A DNA stretch of 64,000 nt, taken from contig JARBJD010000012.1 of the NCBI GenBank assembly GCA_033064195.1, positions 62,001 through 126,000 of the forward strand. The letters run 5' to 3'. Within the stretch, counting starts at the first letter, position 1; each line of letters starts with the position of its first letter. The position numbers and the translations under genes were made by a program. This DNA is from Blattamonas nauphoetae. Its lineage: Eukaryota; Preaxostyla; Oxymonadida. Below, one piece after another: positions 13,601 to 25,650 of this stretch. Below the pieces are notes generated by a model, which saw only the letters and a list, made by a program, of their open reading frames with translations, was not told the origin of the DNA and did not search any database.

Positions 13601-16600
13601 ACATTGAACATTTCCTGGTATTGCGAGAGAAGACTTTCTGGTTCGCAGAATTGGAGGACGGATGGCTTAGCGTGAGCTTGGTTCATCAGACGGCGCCAGG
13701 TTCGGTCCACACCCTGGAATCTCTTGTATTCGACGGGCAGCTGCCTCTGGATATCTTCAGAGGAGAAGATGGGCTCGAGATAGATCCACCTCTTCTGACA
13801 CTTCAACCATTCTTCGATCACAAGCGATACACGCTGCAGAGTGCTGAGCCACTTCTCAATTGCGTCCTTGTGGGGTTCTTTGAATGGTGAGAAAGACATG
13901 GCTTGCGTGCGGAGAAGATGCATATCAAGTTTTTCCTGAATTTCAGCAGCTCCGTACATGACGTATGTTTTGGTGTTTTTGTACTCCTTGATTTCGAAGA
14001 TGATGTCTTCCCATTCCTTCTTCATTTCGATGAGGGATTCTTCCAGCGAGTATTCCTTCGCGGCAACGTCTGCAATCTTCATCACTTCGTCAAGATGTTC
14101 GCCGAGGTCGAGGTCGAGCATGTCCTGCATTGTCGTGGATCGTTTTGGGCGCATATCGAAGCCAACCACATCTTCCAGACTCTTCCAATGACGGTCTTTC
14201 ATTCCGGGGTTGCAGAGGGCGACGATCATTGGCATGCGGGGAGCGAGTTCCTCCATTTGGCCCTTGCAAGTCTGTGCAATGCTGAGAGGCTCCGGGACTT
14301 CTCGGAAGAGCTTGGTGCATCTTGTCATTGATCCCATAGCTTTTTGAAGCTGTGTTTCCATCTGCGGGGCATCGAGATCTTCCCACAGAGACTCCTTCCA
14401 ATCCACCTTCCAATGAGACCAGTTGTTGGCGGTGGTCCAGAGGAGATAGTAGCCTTCGAACTTCTTCGCGGTGGTGGCGAGTTCGGGATATTCTGTGACT
14501 TCTCTGCCAAGAAGACCTTCGTTCGTGTTGAACTCCCTGAGCTGCTTCTTCATCTCGTCAAGTTGAATGTTGATCTTCGACACTTCAGTGAACACGTCGT
14601 TGACTTTGGCGATTTCGTTGTGACGGGAGAGACGAGAAACTTGGATGGTGATGTCCTGCAGCTGTCGGGCGAACTTTTCTTGGTTGGCAACGAGCTGCTC
14701 CTCGAACATCTTCTGATACCTGTCGAGATTGTTCGATGTCTCATCCACCTCGTTGAAAATCGTCTGAGACCAACCGTAGCCAGCCCAGTGCTTCTTGAAC
14801 TCGTCGTCTGTGAATGTGTAGTCGAACTGTTCCAGTGTGTCGTACGTTGCTTTCATCGCTTCGAGTTCTGGGTTCAAATTCTCCAGTTCCTTCGGAATTG
14901 TCTTGAGGAATTCTCTCTTCTGGACCAACTCCTCTGTGGTGTGTGGACGATCAGTGAGTTTCGAGAGAAGAGCCTGGTATTGTTCGATGAGAGTGGTAGC
15001 TTGTTGGGAGACACGCTTGCCGAGTGTCTGGATGAGAGCTTTGGAGATGTCGAGGTGCTTCTTCTTCAGAAGGGCCTTCAGCTTGACATTGTTCACCATG
15101 ATCACACCCAAATTCATGTCGTTGGGGATCTCAACATTGACGTTCTCTGCGTTCTGCTGATATTGTCTCACCAGATCAGCAATCTGGCTTGGTGACACAG
15201 ACTCGTCTCCACACTGCTCAGTAGCGAATTTGACAGGGTCGATGGTGAGGATGTCGTGGAGGGGAGCAAACGTCTCGACGTACATGTGAAGAGGCTCGAT
15301 GCTGTTTGTGAGAGCGTTCTTCAGTCGGTTGTATCTGTCTTTGGCAAACTCGTCATCAGAGTCGAGGACGAGAAGGTAGATGTTGGTTGGAAGTTGTTTC
15401 CGACGTTCCTTGGCGGTTTTTTCTTTTGTTCCGCCTTGTTCGTCGTCTTCGTCCTTCTTCCCTTCTCCGCCAGCTGTGGAGAGAACGTTGGAGATGGCTT
15501 TGTCAACTTGGGTATCCTTCTTCACTTTGAACAGCTTTGGCATGAGTTGGGTCTCGAGATGGAGGAACTCCTGGCAGGATTCGAGGGCGGTATCGAAAAG
15601 TTGAAGAGGCACGTTGAACAGCTTCTCCAGCGCGACGTTGGAGTGGACTCCTTCCTGGACTGTCCATTCCAGTTCGACTGTGAGGAGGGAGATTGGTTTG
15701 GGGGGAGGCGGGGGGAGGAGGTCTTTCACAATGATCTGGTTTGTCTTTGTGGGTTGGAATGAATGATGGTGAATATCGTAATGCTTGTTCAGAGTGGCAA
15801 CTGTGAGTTCAGTGTCGCCGATTGGGGTGAGGTCAAATTCAGCGTCATCTTCGACAACGAGGAGCTCTTCTGGAACGTCCTCTCCGCTGTTCTGATACTG
15901 CTCGATCATCTTTCTTCGAATGAGAGCATCTCTTTCTTTCTTTTTCAGGGCAATCGCCATATTCATTTTTCCTCTTTTGGCGTGTGGGATCTTGAAGACA
16001 AGTTTCACATCGTCCATTCCGTTCACTTCCACTCTGACTGGAGTCAGGTTCTCAAAAAACGAAACGTATTCTTCGACGCTCTTCTGCATCATCGTTCGGA
16101 GTGAGTCCTGCATCATGAAAGTGACCGTGTTGAAGAATTTCTTGAGTTTGGAAACTTCGTACACATCCTGGTTGGATTCTTCCAAGTTGAACCATCCCTT
16201 TCCGACGGTGTTGCTGCTTTGTGAATCTTTGTCGATGGTTTCGAGAGCAGTGACGACGCCCTGCTTCAGACTCTGCATCCATCTGTCGTTCAGATACGAG
16301 ACAACACTCGAGCAGGTCTGTGTCTGCATTCCCGAAAAGTCGTCGAGACGAACTGTTTTGCCTTTCAGAACACCAACACAGAAGAGTCGGTTGTCAATGA
16401 CCTTGTTGCATTCGCCGCGGATGTGAGCGAGAGCAGCGATGACTTGAGGCTTGGTCATGAAAGACTGCTTGACCAGCTCGTTCTTTGCCTGTGGGAGAGT
16501 GAGCATGTGTGGTGGAGTGGGGACAGTGGCTTGTTCTGGAACGGGAGGTGGTTGGGGAAGAGGTGGGAGTTCGACCCCTTCAAACATGTGGGCATGTTGT

Positions 16601-18610
16601 TCGTCGCCTTCTCGACGCATCTGATCAAAGATCAACTTGTTCATTGCTTTTTGATGCATGTGAGTGACTTCCCGGAGGAATGGTGTGGTGTCCATTCGAG
16701 CCAATTTCTGTCGCCTTTCAAGTGGGCGTCTCTTTCGGTCAAAAATGTCGAGATCATCGTCTTCGTACTCTTCGTTTGTGCCCATTCCGGTTTGTTCGTC
16801 TGTTCCAAACGAGCCCACGTTGGAAGTGTGTGTGGTGGCGGCGATGGTGGGGTGGTGGAGGGGACTGGTGTTTGAGAGGGTGGAGAGTTCCATGATCTTC
16901 TCGAGACTGCGCTGTGAGGGGAGTTCAATGTCGTCTGTTGGCATTGATTCAATAAAGAGATTGTATTTTAGCGTCAGTTCAGCTTCTTTCCTGCGTTGGT
17001 GAGCCCAGAGGACACGCATTGCGAACTTCTCTGGATCTTCTGCGAGGAACATCAAATTAATACGTGAAACAACAGAAGTAGTGGTGTCACCCCATTGAAC
17101 CTCATAGACCTCTTTGATAGCCTTGATCGGATGATGCTCGGGCTTTTGCACGATGTACTTTTCTAGCTCGTTGACTTCTTCATCTTCGATTGAATTCTCT
17201 TCCTGTTCCGAGTTGTGTTCTTCTTCAATTTCTTGGGTGGGTTTGACAGCTGAAATGAGTTGAGAAAATTGGTTTTGTTCGTTTTTGTTTGATTCATCAC
17301 GAATTCGGAGTAGAGCGATGACTTCGCATGGTTCCCATCGGGCAGTTCCATCCTCACTGAAGCGGGCTGCTCTGGCAGGAACCGGGATTGGAGCCTCCAC
17401 GCGAGGAGCATACATGAGCTCTGGTTGGTCGTTCTCCTCAAATTGAGCTTGTGCAACAAGACCCTCGAGGAGAGCTGGATCGGTGATTTGGTCAGAGTCA
17501 CTTTCATCGCCATCTTCGTTCTCGTCAGACTCTTCTTCTTCGTCATCTTGATTCAGAGATGGAGATTTCTCTTGTTTGATGAGGGAAGGATCTATCTCAC
17601 CATTGAGAATTCCGACGATTTCTTCGTCCAAACCTCGAAGCTCAGCAAGTAGTTCGTCTTCTTCTGATGAACTGAGATCTTCGTCATTGACAGCGTCTTC
17701 TTCATCGTCTTCGTTGATCCTGGCTTGAGTGTGCCTTTTCTGTTTCCTCTTTGCCTCTCTCTTCTTCAAATTTCTCTCCTTCTTGGACATCATTCTCTTC
17801 TCATATACCTCGTGTTCGATTCTTGCTTGAATATCCTTCTTTTTTCCTAAGTTGATCCAATCAATTGGTTTGAGATCGTCAAAATCTGTGTTGTCGAATG
17901 TTTCCAGGTCCAAATAATTGCAGAGTTCATTTTCGTCAGGGGGAATCGAATAGTCAATCCCAACCATTCGCAAGAGTTGGTCAATGTCTAAGCTTGCATA
18001 CTTCCTTTTTGCTCGTTCAATATGAATTTTGCGAGGAACTTTTCCAGGAGCCGGATTGTATTCAGCAAATACCTTTGGGTCAAGAACTTCAGGAGGGTAA
18101 ACAAGAGCAATTTCCTCCGCAAGTGGAAGATCATAATTCCCAGTCATGCCCTGAGTCTCTGCCAGTGACATGGGTACTGGTTGAATTCCGGAACGTGTCT
18201 GAAGTGGCATGTTTGCAGTAGTGGTCGTAATAACGGCTGGGGTTGTCGCAGCGACTGAGGCGATTGGAAGACCAGTACTTTCAGGACCACTCACAAAATC
18301 AAGCTTCTTGCTTTTGCCATGAAGAGGGGAATAGCCAGTTCCACCCATCGTAGCTTCAGCACGGCCAACAGCAAAATCAGAATAAAAACCCTTTTCCTGT
18401 GATGGTCCATCTCGATTGTTTGTTAAAGTTGGACCCTGTTTGAATAGTAGATGGAGAACGAAAAGAAATCAAAATAATAGGAGGGAGACAAATGAAAGAA
18501 AAGAGAATGCAAACGGTCACTTGCCGATTAGCTTTTCCAGTCGACGGAAAACCGACGTATTCGATACGTCCTTTCCGTTTTTGTGTATCCTGGAGGGAGA
18601 AGTGTGACAT
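4609..18610 (-). CDS. DNAH1: Axonemal inner-arm dynein heavy chain, DNAH1 type
   Basis: This is a motor heavy chain of a single-headed axonemal inner-arm dynein. A 30-codon first exon (18610-18521) joins a single 13.8-kb exon (18435-4609), giving about 4638 residues, close to the family length. An acidic N-terminal region precedes the linker. AAA1 has P-loop GPAGTGKTET near residue 1920. AAA2 has GPTGGGKSE near 2200, AAA3 has GSTGTGKTV near 2575 and AAA4 has GVGGSGRQS near 2930. The coiled stalk and microtubule-binding tip lie at about 3175-3475. The C-terminus ends in HWIKR then VALFCALDY, and the LETKRRAFPRFYFLS segment is typical of DNAH1 rather than outer-arm chains. The single 85-base intron starts GTGACC. 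The frame is open across the whole exon with no break. It implies a motile flagellum. Confidence 0.93.
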
Positions 18611-18873
18611 TTGATGAAAAACAATGATGATTGGTGAATAGATGCGGAAAAAGAACGAACCATTGTGTGTCTGCACTTATGAGAGAACTTGGTGTAACGA
18701 CTGGAGATCATACCCACACTTCTTTCAGGACTCACCCAGACTCACATGTGAAGGCTTAGAGGTTTGAAAATTGTGACATTTGCAATATAAAAGTCGGGAA
18801 ACAAAGAATGAATCATGTAAATAAGAAAAATAAAGAAGAGATGATGAAAAGATGAAGTGTTCAAAAAGAAGAA

Positions 18874-19941
18874 TCACATCCTCTGTTCATAGGCATTAAC
18901 AATCCCATAATCATTCAATAGTTTATCTGCCAATTCAGTTAAAGTGTTGAATGCGACAGAGGCTGGTCCGTTTTTGACTTTATTTTTCCGTTCTACAGTC
19001 ATATCCTTGCTGTACCTACGAAGCGCGTCCCAAACATTCTCTCCTGTCCTCATCAATTTTTCCATCTCTTGCCTTGTTTTCTCTTGATCTGCCTTTGCAT
19101 CTCCAAAAATGTCGATTTCACGATCCGAATCTTTCTCGTCTGGTGTGGATTGTTTTCGTTTGTGTTTCCGAATTGTTCCATCGTCATCAGCAAGGTCATT
19201 CATCATTTTTTCTTCTAGTTCTCGATTCTTTTGGATTTTCTTCTTTCTTTCCTGTCTTCTGTCGAAGGCTTTTTGTTGTTCATACGTCATTCGCCCTTCT
19301 TCGTCAACCTCTTCTCCATCTTCTGATTCCGATTCGTCAAGATCATCATCATCCAGGTCTTCATCGTCCTGAACTTTCTTTCTTCGTTTCGCGAGAAATG
19401 GATCGTCGGACTCACTTTGTTCAGAGATATCCAGTTGCGAATCGTCGTTACTATCAACATCATTCATGGCAGCATGAACCTTGGCGTTGTATTCATCACG
19501 CTCTTCTTTTGTCAACTTGTCATGCTCGGGGCGTGCCTCTTGAGGCGTCCAATCATCAGAAGGTTTTCGTTGTTTTTTCTTTTTTGGTTCGACTTTTGGC
19601 GGTTTATAGGGCTGCTTTCCGTACTTTTCATAGTATTCATCCAACCAAGCATCTTCGTATTCATGTGCTTTCTCAGAACGATTGAGTACAAAATTGCCGT
19701 GCTTATCCCAGTGTCCTTCGTCATCTTCATCACGCATATTAAATGGTGTGATAACACTGTCACCGAGACGAGCAATGGTTGTTTGGTTTTCGCCTTCAAA
19801 CTTTCTTTTGGAACCAACGACAGCGAATTCGCTCAGGACAGCCTCACGCCTTGTTGTCCGATCATAGTCATCACTAACGGGAGATATGAGAAAGAAAGGA
19901 GAATCAAACTCTGAGAACTCTTCTTCTTCAGTTTGGTGCAT
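18874..19941 (-). CDS. CD2BP2: CD2BP2/Lin1-like U5 snRNP protein lacking a GYF domain
   Basis: This resembles CD2BP2 (U5-52K; yeast Lin1), a factor bound to the U5 snRNP before tri-snRNP assembly. The diagnostic block is ITPFNMRDEDDEGHWDKHG followed by a NFVLNR motif, which matches the conserved stretch after the acidic N-terminus of CD2BP2. A later GENVWDALRRYSKD segment matches the family helix. Between them lies a highly charged Lys/Glu/Asp region. No C-terminal GYF domain is present; the protein ends in AYEQRM. A 36-base in-frame stretch (19874-19909) beginning GTTTGA and ending TTAG may be an intron. Removing it gives a tidy acidic N-terminus and 343 residues; keeping it gives 355. The start ATG at 19941 is the first in frame, but an upstream exon cannot be excluded. 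Confidence 0.75.
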   Translation of the reverse strand: MHQTEEEEFSEFDSPFFLISPVSDDYDRTTRREAVLSEFAVVGSKRKFEGENQTTIARLGDSVITPFNMRDEDDEGHWDKHGNFVLNRSEKAHEYEDAWLDEYYEKYGKQPYKPPKVEPKKKKQRKPSDDWTPQEARPEHDKLTKEERDEYNAKVHAAMNDVDSNDDSQLDISEQSESDDPFLAKRRKKVQDDEDLDDDDLDESESEDGEEVDEEGRMTYEQQKAFDRRQERKKKIQKNRELEEKMMNDLADDDGTIRKHKRKQSTPDEKDSDREIDIFGDAKADQEKTRQEMEKLMRTGENVWDALRRYSKDMTVERKNKVKNGPASVAFNTLTELADKLLNDYGIVNAYEQRM

Positions 19942-20157
19942 TCCTTTCGTTTGCGATGATTTGAATGAATTGAAGACGGGTCAGATCTTTGGAGAAAGTG
20001 AAAGACTTGACGAATCGTTACCATGTCATCAGAGGGAATGTTCCAATTGCATTTTATCAGAAATCGCATTCCTAGAACGCAAATAGAGGATCCGAGCTCG
20101 AAGCATCTCTCTGTTTACTTGGGAGGATGTCAGAAAATGTTGTTTCCTGAAGATACT

Positions 20158-21184
20158 TCAAAGTTTGCTCTTGAACAACATCTTGGGAAGAATGATGAAA
20201 TTCAAAGGCCGACCTAGTTGGATTGGATGAGTGTACGCATCTTTGATGAGATCTTCATATCGCAGAAGCTAGAGAAGCTAAATCAGGAAGAAAAATTCAG
20301 ACGATATCAATGTCGACTATGAGTTCACCTAAAAATGGTCTTATGTCGATCTTCATCAGGGAAAAGCTCTGAATAGATGAAGTTTAGATTGAATGAAACG
20401 CTACAAACAACATGTAAACATCCCAGTGCAATAATGTATGGAGAATAGCATAATATTGATGATGTCATCATTTGATCGTTAAGAAGTGCAAAAGAAAGCA
20501 ACATGACAGCTTCTGGCGCCCCTGAATCATGGCCAAACCTAAATCAATGAGGAAATTTATGTAGACAGACTGTAACAAATATCGACGAGGACTGAAGACA
20601 ACTAGATCAAATTGAAGAGTTGAAAAGATGAGGTATTCAGCATCGTTCACAATATCAACTGGAACGTTTCCGTACACTCTCCGACGTGATCTATCCGTTT
20701 CTCCCTTGGACACGATGATGGTCTGATCTCTAGAAACGATACTACGTGTGAGTGTATTGTCTGTAGCTTTTCGTGAAAGGGACAGTGCTCCTGCTGCAAT
20801 GATTCGCGGATCGTATCTATTCAAGCTTTCTCTTGGAAAAGAGGGATTGAAAGGAAAGACAGAAAGATATACTTGCAATAGAATCTTCTGAAATAGAAAA
20901 TAGCGTTGTCAGCGATGCGGACGTCGAAGCACATTTCTTTCGCGAGTTGAAACACATCTAAAAAGAGCGAAATGGGTATAAATGTTGGAGGAACGATCAC
21001 ACATGAACAAAAAAAGTGAATGATATCATTTGACATGCGGATATCAAGTGGAGAATGGAGATCTTTGAGTGTTGATTCAATCTCGGATTGTTCGAATGTC
21101 CATCTATTTCTGCAGTAAAATATAAGAAAAATTGACAGGAAAAGAGAAATACAAATGCGATGATCTCGAAAAATCAGCAATCAT
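20158..21184 (-). CDS. CCNC: Cyclin C (Mediator kinase-module cyclin)
   Basis: Seven exons (21184-21153, 21109-21003, 20957-20873, 20831-20571, 20538-20400, 20368-20303, 20268-20158) join in frame to 266 residues. The N-terminus ADFSRSSHL corresponds to the cyclin C signature NFWQSSHYL. The first cyclin fold has FYFRRFY (YFKRFY in animals) and RYDPRIIAAGALSLSRKA. The second has APEAVMLLSFALLNDQM, then CYSPYIIALGCLHVVC, and then GELIVDIDI. Cyclin C partners CDK8 in Mediator and acts in the nucleus. Introns are 31-45 bases long. Two start GTCTG; the others start GTATTT, GTGTGA, GTATAT and GTTTCA. The gene lies only 103 bases from the cyclin H gene on the same strand. The C-terminal exon assignments are slightly less sure than the two cyclin folds. 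Confidence 0.85.
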
Positions 21185-21287
21185 CAGAGATGAGACAATT
21201 TGGGATGATCCGATCCACAAGTTTCAGAAAAAGAAAGGGAGCGACGACAGATGGCAAAATATTTGGGTGAACTGTGGATGAGAAATA

Positions 21288-22161
21288 TTATGTGCCAGAA
21301 ATAATTGATATCTGTCTGTTTAGAAGATCATCAATCTGATGAGATGATAAAGTTTGAAAGGCAGAGATGATTTGTGAGGATTTCTCACATTCACTTTGAA
21401 AAAGTGTCAAATACGTCTCTAAAGATGACTGTGCTGGCAATCCCTGAACGCTTCTGAAGAAAAATAGTGGGATAAGAGAGATACTGTTCAAATGGGATGT
21501 TGAGCTCACGAGCGGCAAGAGTGAGCGCACAAAGAGCATATTGTCCTGGAGAGAGGAGAAACATTGCGTTTGAATGAAGACTCTCCGTTACTATGGACTT
21601 TGCTCGTTCAGAGAGAAGAGAAAGTTGTTGTGACTCAAGTGATGATTCAATCTAAAAGTGTCCGTGAAATATCAATGAGAATACCGTAAAATTCTTCAAA
21701 CAACCTGACAGTGTGTGATATATGCACCAGATATGGACATTAAAGTTGGATGCTGCAAGCACACGAACTTCTGCGGCGAACAAATCTTGTTGGCTGATTT
21801 TAAAAATATCAAGGATTTTAGAATAGTGAATTTGAGTTTCTTCCGTTTTTCCTGCAAGGAAAAGGCAAGCTGCCGTAATGTTTGCAAGTGGAATGGCATT
21901 TATTGGATTGACGAGGAAGAATCGTTTGAGGAAGGTAATAGCTGCTGCTATGGTTTTATGGCGATATTTTCGCAACTGAATACATTCAATGAGCTTTTTT
22001 TCGCAATAATAACGAAGGATTGATTCTTCAAGTGATGTAAAGAGTGCAGGAGAGAGAAGAGAAAGTTGTTTCTCTTCAAGCACGTCAAGTGTGAACATCC
22101 AGTGTTTTGCATGTGTAGATGTCCTAAAGTGCATGAGAGGGTTATGTTCTTGTCTTTCCAT
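21288..22161 (-). CDS. CCNH: Cyclin H-like (TFIIH / CDK-activating kinase cyclin)
   Basis: Three exons (22161-21685, 21651-21485, 21453-21288) give 269 residues from the first ATG, or 260 from the ATG at 22134. The N-terminus STHAKHWMFTLDVLEEKQ matches the cyclin H start (SSQKRHWTFSSEEQL in animals). The first cyclin fold contains LRYYCEKKLIECIQL, then FLKRFFLVNPI, and then TAACLFLAGKTEE. The second contains FLLSPGQYALCALTLAAREL. Cyclin H binds CDK7 and MAT1 and serves both TFIIH and cell-cycle kinase activation. The two introns are 33 and 31 bases long and start GTATTC and GTATCT. Confusion with another transcriptional cyclin is possible, but the N-terminus favours H. Confidence 0.78.
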
Positions 22162-22631
22162 TTGGATATAAGCTGAGTATTCGTGTGAAAGAAGGTGTGA
22201 ATTAATTATGGGGAAACCTGTAACCAAAACTGGATAAATATCACCTCAGAAAGGTTTTTGTCGTGATATGTTCCATTTCTCGGTCTGGAGTGGATTGTAA
22301 GCGTGTCAAGAACCTTTTCAGATTGGGCATTCACCGCAATGCCGTCTTCATCCTGTAACGTCACTGCAATGATTACTGATGCTCCCATTGAGTGATGATG
22401 GAAAGGTTGATTACAGGGAGATACTTTTTACAGTGTCTAGAAAAACTGTCGTTTCGAATCTATCCTTGTCCAACATCCAAGTCGAACTGTGCGCAATTTC
22501 TTGAGCAACACCGAACAAATTCAATAGACATCATATGCATTGGAAAAGAATCGAAGTAAAAATGAAGATTTCGGGTGAAATGGTTCAGAATATGTGAAAA
22601 AATGCTCGAGAAGGAAATGAATGGATATTGT
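22162..22631. other. Gap between cyclin H and RBX genes
   Basis: A minus-strand open frame at 22388-22245 encodes about 48 ordinary-looking residues beginning MGASVIIAVTLQDEDG, and ends at a possible GTGATA donor. I could not join it in phase to the cyclin H exon, and it matches nothing I know. It may be an untranslated region, a missed small exon or a tiny gene. Confidence 0.4.
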
Positions 22632-23129
22632 CTAACGATCAACTTTTTGTGTTTCCCAATCACTGTAACACAATGGACATGCTTTTTTTGTTTTCAACCA
22701 TCTGTCAACACAATGCTGGTGAAAAGCACTAGTGAGAAATCATCGAGGAGAATAAAAGGATACTGATTGCACGTCCCCCAAGCAATCTTACAGTTGTCAA
22801 TCGAAGATCCAGCGGCTTGACATTCAATACACACTTCCATGAGATGATTTCGGCAGATAGCGCAGGTGTCAACCTGTAAATCCCAGCTCCATAATCCTGA
22901 TGATAGTGGATGAGAACACGAAGATAATTGGGGAAAATGAACAATGATCGTAGTGAAAGCATTTGAAACGCGATGAAAGATGGAATACTGAGCGAAAAAT
23001 AGAGTTTTAATTCAGACCAACAGAATTCCATCGACGAACTTCAAAACGTTGGGTACGTTTCTTTTCCTGCTCTTGGTCGGGCTCTCCTTCCAGAGAATCA
23101 AGTCGTGGAGTTCGTTCTGACTGTGTCAT
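22632..23129 (-). CDS. RBX1: RING-box protein (RBX1/RBX2) of cullin ligases
   Basis: Three exons (23129-23018, 22896-22764, 22728-22632) give 113 residues. The family core is complete: [10 protein letters not shown], then [46 protein letters not shown] and finally [12 protein letters not shown]. These provide the zinc ligands of an RBX-type RING-H2. RBX proteins bind cullins and recruit the E2 enzyme in SCF-like ubiquitin ligases. The last zinc position is Cys (CPLC), as in RBX2 and APC11, whereas animal RBX1 has Asp. The choice between RBX1 and RBX2 is therefore open. The first intron starts GTCTGA, the second GTATCC. Confidence 0.9.
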
Positions 23130-23369
23130 CGTGCGAAGGTGTTGATCGCCCCGTACTCATTTTTGTCGATGTGTTCGACCTCAAAATGAGAATGCACCCG
23201 AATGTTTACGACAAATTCACCCATGTTGACGCTCATATATCGACAATGAGGACAGAAGCAAAGTCTATCTCGTATTCTAGTATCACATCGGTCTGTTCTC
23301 TGAGAAGTGAAGAAATTAAAGAACTAGTTTGACGAGATGAATAAATTCAGAATTCCCGGGTGTTTTTGC

Positions 23370-25612
23370 TTACTTGTACTCAGTAAGAGCCTTTTGGGCG
23401 TGATATTTCACGTCTTTATCTTTGTCGTTCTGAAGATGTTCTAATGTTTGTTTCACTTTTCCGATTGCAGCCTCAGAGCGAAGATATGGTCGAATGGCGG
23501 CAAGGCACTTGCAGAGATTAAAACGAAGATTTGGGACAGTGTCTGTAGAGAAACGGAGGGCGATTGGGAGAAGATGCTCTTCCAGCTCCTCTGGATTGAA
23601 AGCTGGTGCAAGAGACTTGAAATATATGGAAAATGGGTTTCATCAAACGAAATGTGCATACAGAGACAGCTAAGAGAGTTGTCATCCGATAGAGATAGTG
23701 TTTTTCAGTGGCAAGTTTGGAGACGTTTGGGACGAGCATTTGCACGGCCCATTGGCTGCCAAGTATTTTAGTAAGCTCCTGCATGTTTTGGCATGCAGTT
23801 GCTCGAACGTTGAAGACTGAATCACCGAGGAGACCGAGAGAGACTTTGAGGAGGTTCTGGTTGAAGAATTCGCGAGGCATTTGCTTAACAAGTTGCGGGA
23901 TGAGTTTAAGCATAGCCTCGCGGATACGCCACTGACGATTGTATGCAAGTGCATCCAATTGAGAATGAAGAAGATCGTCAATCTGAGCAGGCTCAAGGAG
24001 CTCGAGGAGAACATTCATATTCTGCAAAAGAGCTAATTTCACTTCAGGTGTGTCCTCCTTGTTCAAGAACTCTTTAACAAGCGGAACGAGTTCGGTGGTT
24101 GTTCTCATCTTCCCGAAATGAGGGGCGAGTTGAACGATGGTCTTTGCGATCATTTCGCGAACTCGAAGAACATCATCATTAAATAAAGATCGAGCTATAG
24201 AAGAGAATTCTTTAGAGAAGGCTTGATCGAGGGGAGGCAGTTGAAAAATGACTGGAGCGATTATGAGGAGTTTGGAGAGTGCAGAAAGTCGAACTTCGCA
24301 TTCATCATCCTTGATTAATGGTATATGAGAACAAAAGGATCAGACCTTCACAAGCTTTATCCAGATATTCAGGGCATCGAGTTTGATTGTCGACGGACAT
24401 TGCTGAATCCACTGATCCAAATGGTCGGCAACACTTTGTCGGACACGCCATGCTTTGTCAGCCGACAGATCACGGATGATTGGAGCGATGTGTTGGTTCA
24501 CATCTTCCGGTGGGATGAGTGTTGCGAGAAGTGGACACGGTTGAACGCAGACAAGACGGACAACATCAAGATCATCCTTGTAGAGAGTAGTCAACAGTGG
24601 GATGACGATTGTGTTCAGATCTTCGCGTGTGAGATATGGAATTGGTGTCTGGATGTGATAGTTTGTGGTGAGTGATGTGTGGGGAGATGGTGAGAATGCA
24701 ATAGTATGAGGACAATCAAACCTCAAGAGATTTTCCGACAGTCTCTCGGACCATTGGTGTCTGATCTTTGGCTAGAGTATTAAGAATTCTAAAAGAAGAT
24801 TTGACAAGAGATCACAATCAAAATCAAGCGAGAAATCACAATATAACAGAAAGGACTACAATGAAAGGACAGCAAACTTTACAAGTTCCGGCTTAGTTGA
24901 TGGGAATTGCTTGAAGACGTGTGGGATCAATGAAGCGGCAGCAACTTTACCGGTAAACCATTCCCCAGCTGACAGATGGTTGAGCATCTCCATATATGTA
25001 TCAGAAAGTTCAGGAGCGGTCGAGGCTTGAATTAAAAGTTGAAGTGATTGGGTAGCCTTGAGGTGAAATTGGAGTGATAAAATAGCAGAGATGAACGAAT
25101 ACAACAGGAAAGAAAAGAAAAATTGAATCATAATTACACCCTACGGGGGGATGGTGTGCCATATGACAGTATACCTTCTGACTCACTGCCATATCTTCGA
25201 TTAAGCAGAGTTTCTCGAGAGGGGAGACAAGGGAAGGATAATATTCTTGACCGCCAATGAATGGGATCATCGTTCCCAATTCTTCGGCAATATACGACAA
25301 TATTTCATCTTCAACGTCAAAGTAGTCTGGAAAGAGTCGATGACAATGATTGAGGAGATGTTTCGAATTAAAAGTGTGATAAATGGATAGATGTCGTTCA
25401 ACTGAAAAGAAGATATCAATACCTGGGAGAAGAGTTAATAATTCTTTCCTTGTTCTCTCTGGTCCAATGGCAATGGCAATCATTCCAAGACGTTTGGCAC
25501 AGGAAACTTTGTAGTCATAGACATCCACTCGCAGATCACCAAGAAGGAGTGGAATGGAAAGTGGATCATCAGAACTGGAATCTGTGGCGGGTGACCGAGA
25601 ACCAGTTGTCAT
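23370..25612 (-). CDS. PPP2R1A: PP2A scaffold (A) subunit, HEAT repeats
   Basis: Seven exons (25612-25423, 25326-25175, 25056-24878, 24788-24722, 24648-24346, 24309-23662, 23615-23370) join in frame to 594 residues, against 589 in animals. The sequence is a run of HEAT repeats. Recognisable family blocks are GPERTRKELL near the N-terminus, YIAEELGTMIPFIGGQEY in repeat 2-3, DQTPMVRETVGKSLE, DKAWRVRQSVADHLD, and near the C-terminus HYLYRMTTLLAVS then DKDVKYHAQKALTEYK. The scaffold binds the catalytic C subunit and a variable B subunit of protein phosphatase 2A in cytosol and nucleus. Introns start GTATTG, GTATAC, GTTTGC, GTTTGA, GTCTGA and GTATGC. Confidence 0.93.
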
Positions 25613-25650
25613 GAGCGAACGTAATGGGCGTGATCTCCGACAACAATTGA

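Noticed and set aside
22245-22388. Upstream exon of cyclin H
   Set aside because: No donor and acceptor combination joins it in phase, and cyclin H already has its family N-terminus at the first ATG of the next frame.
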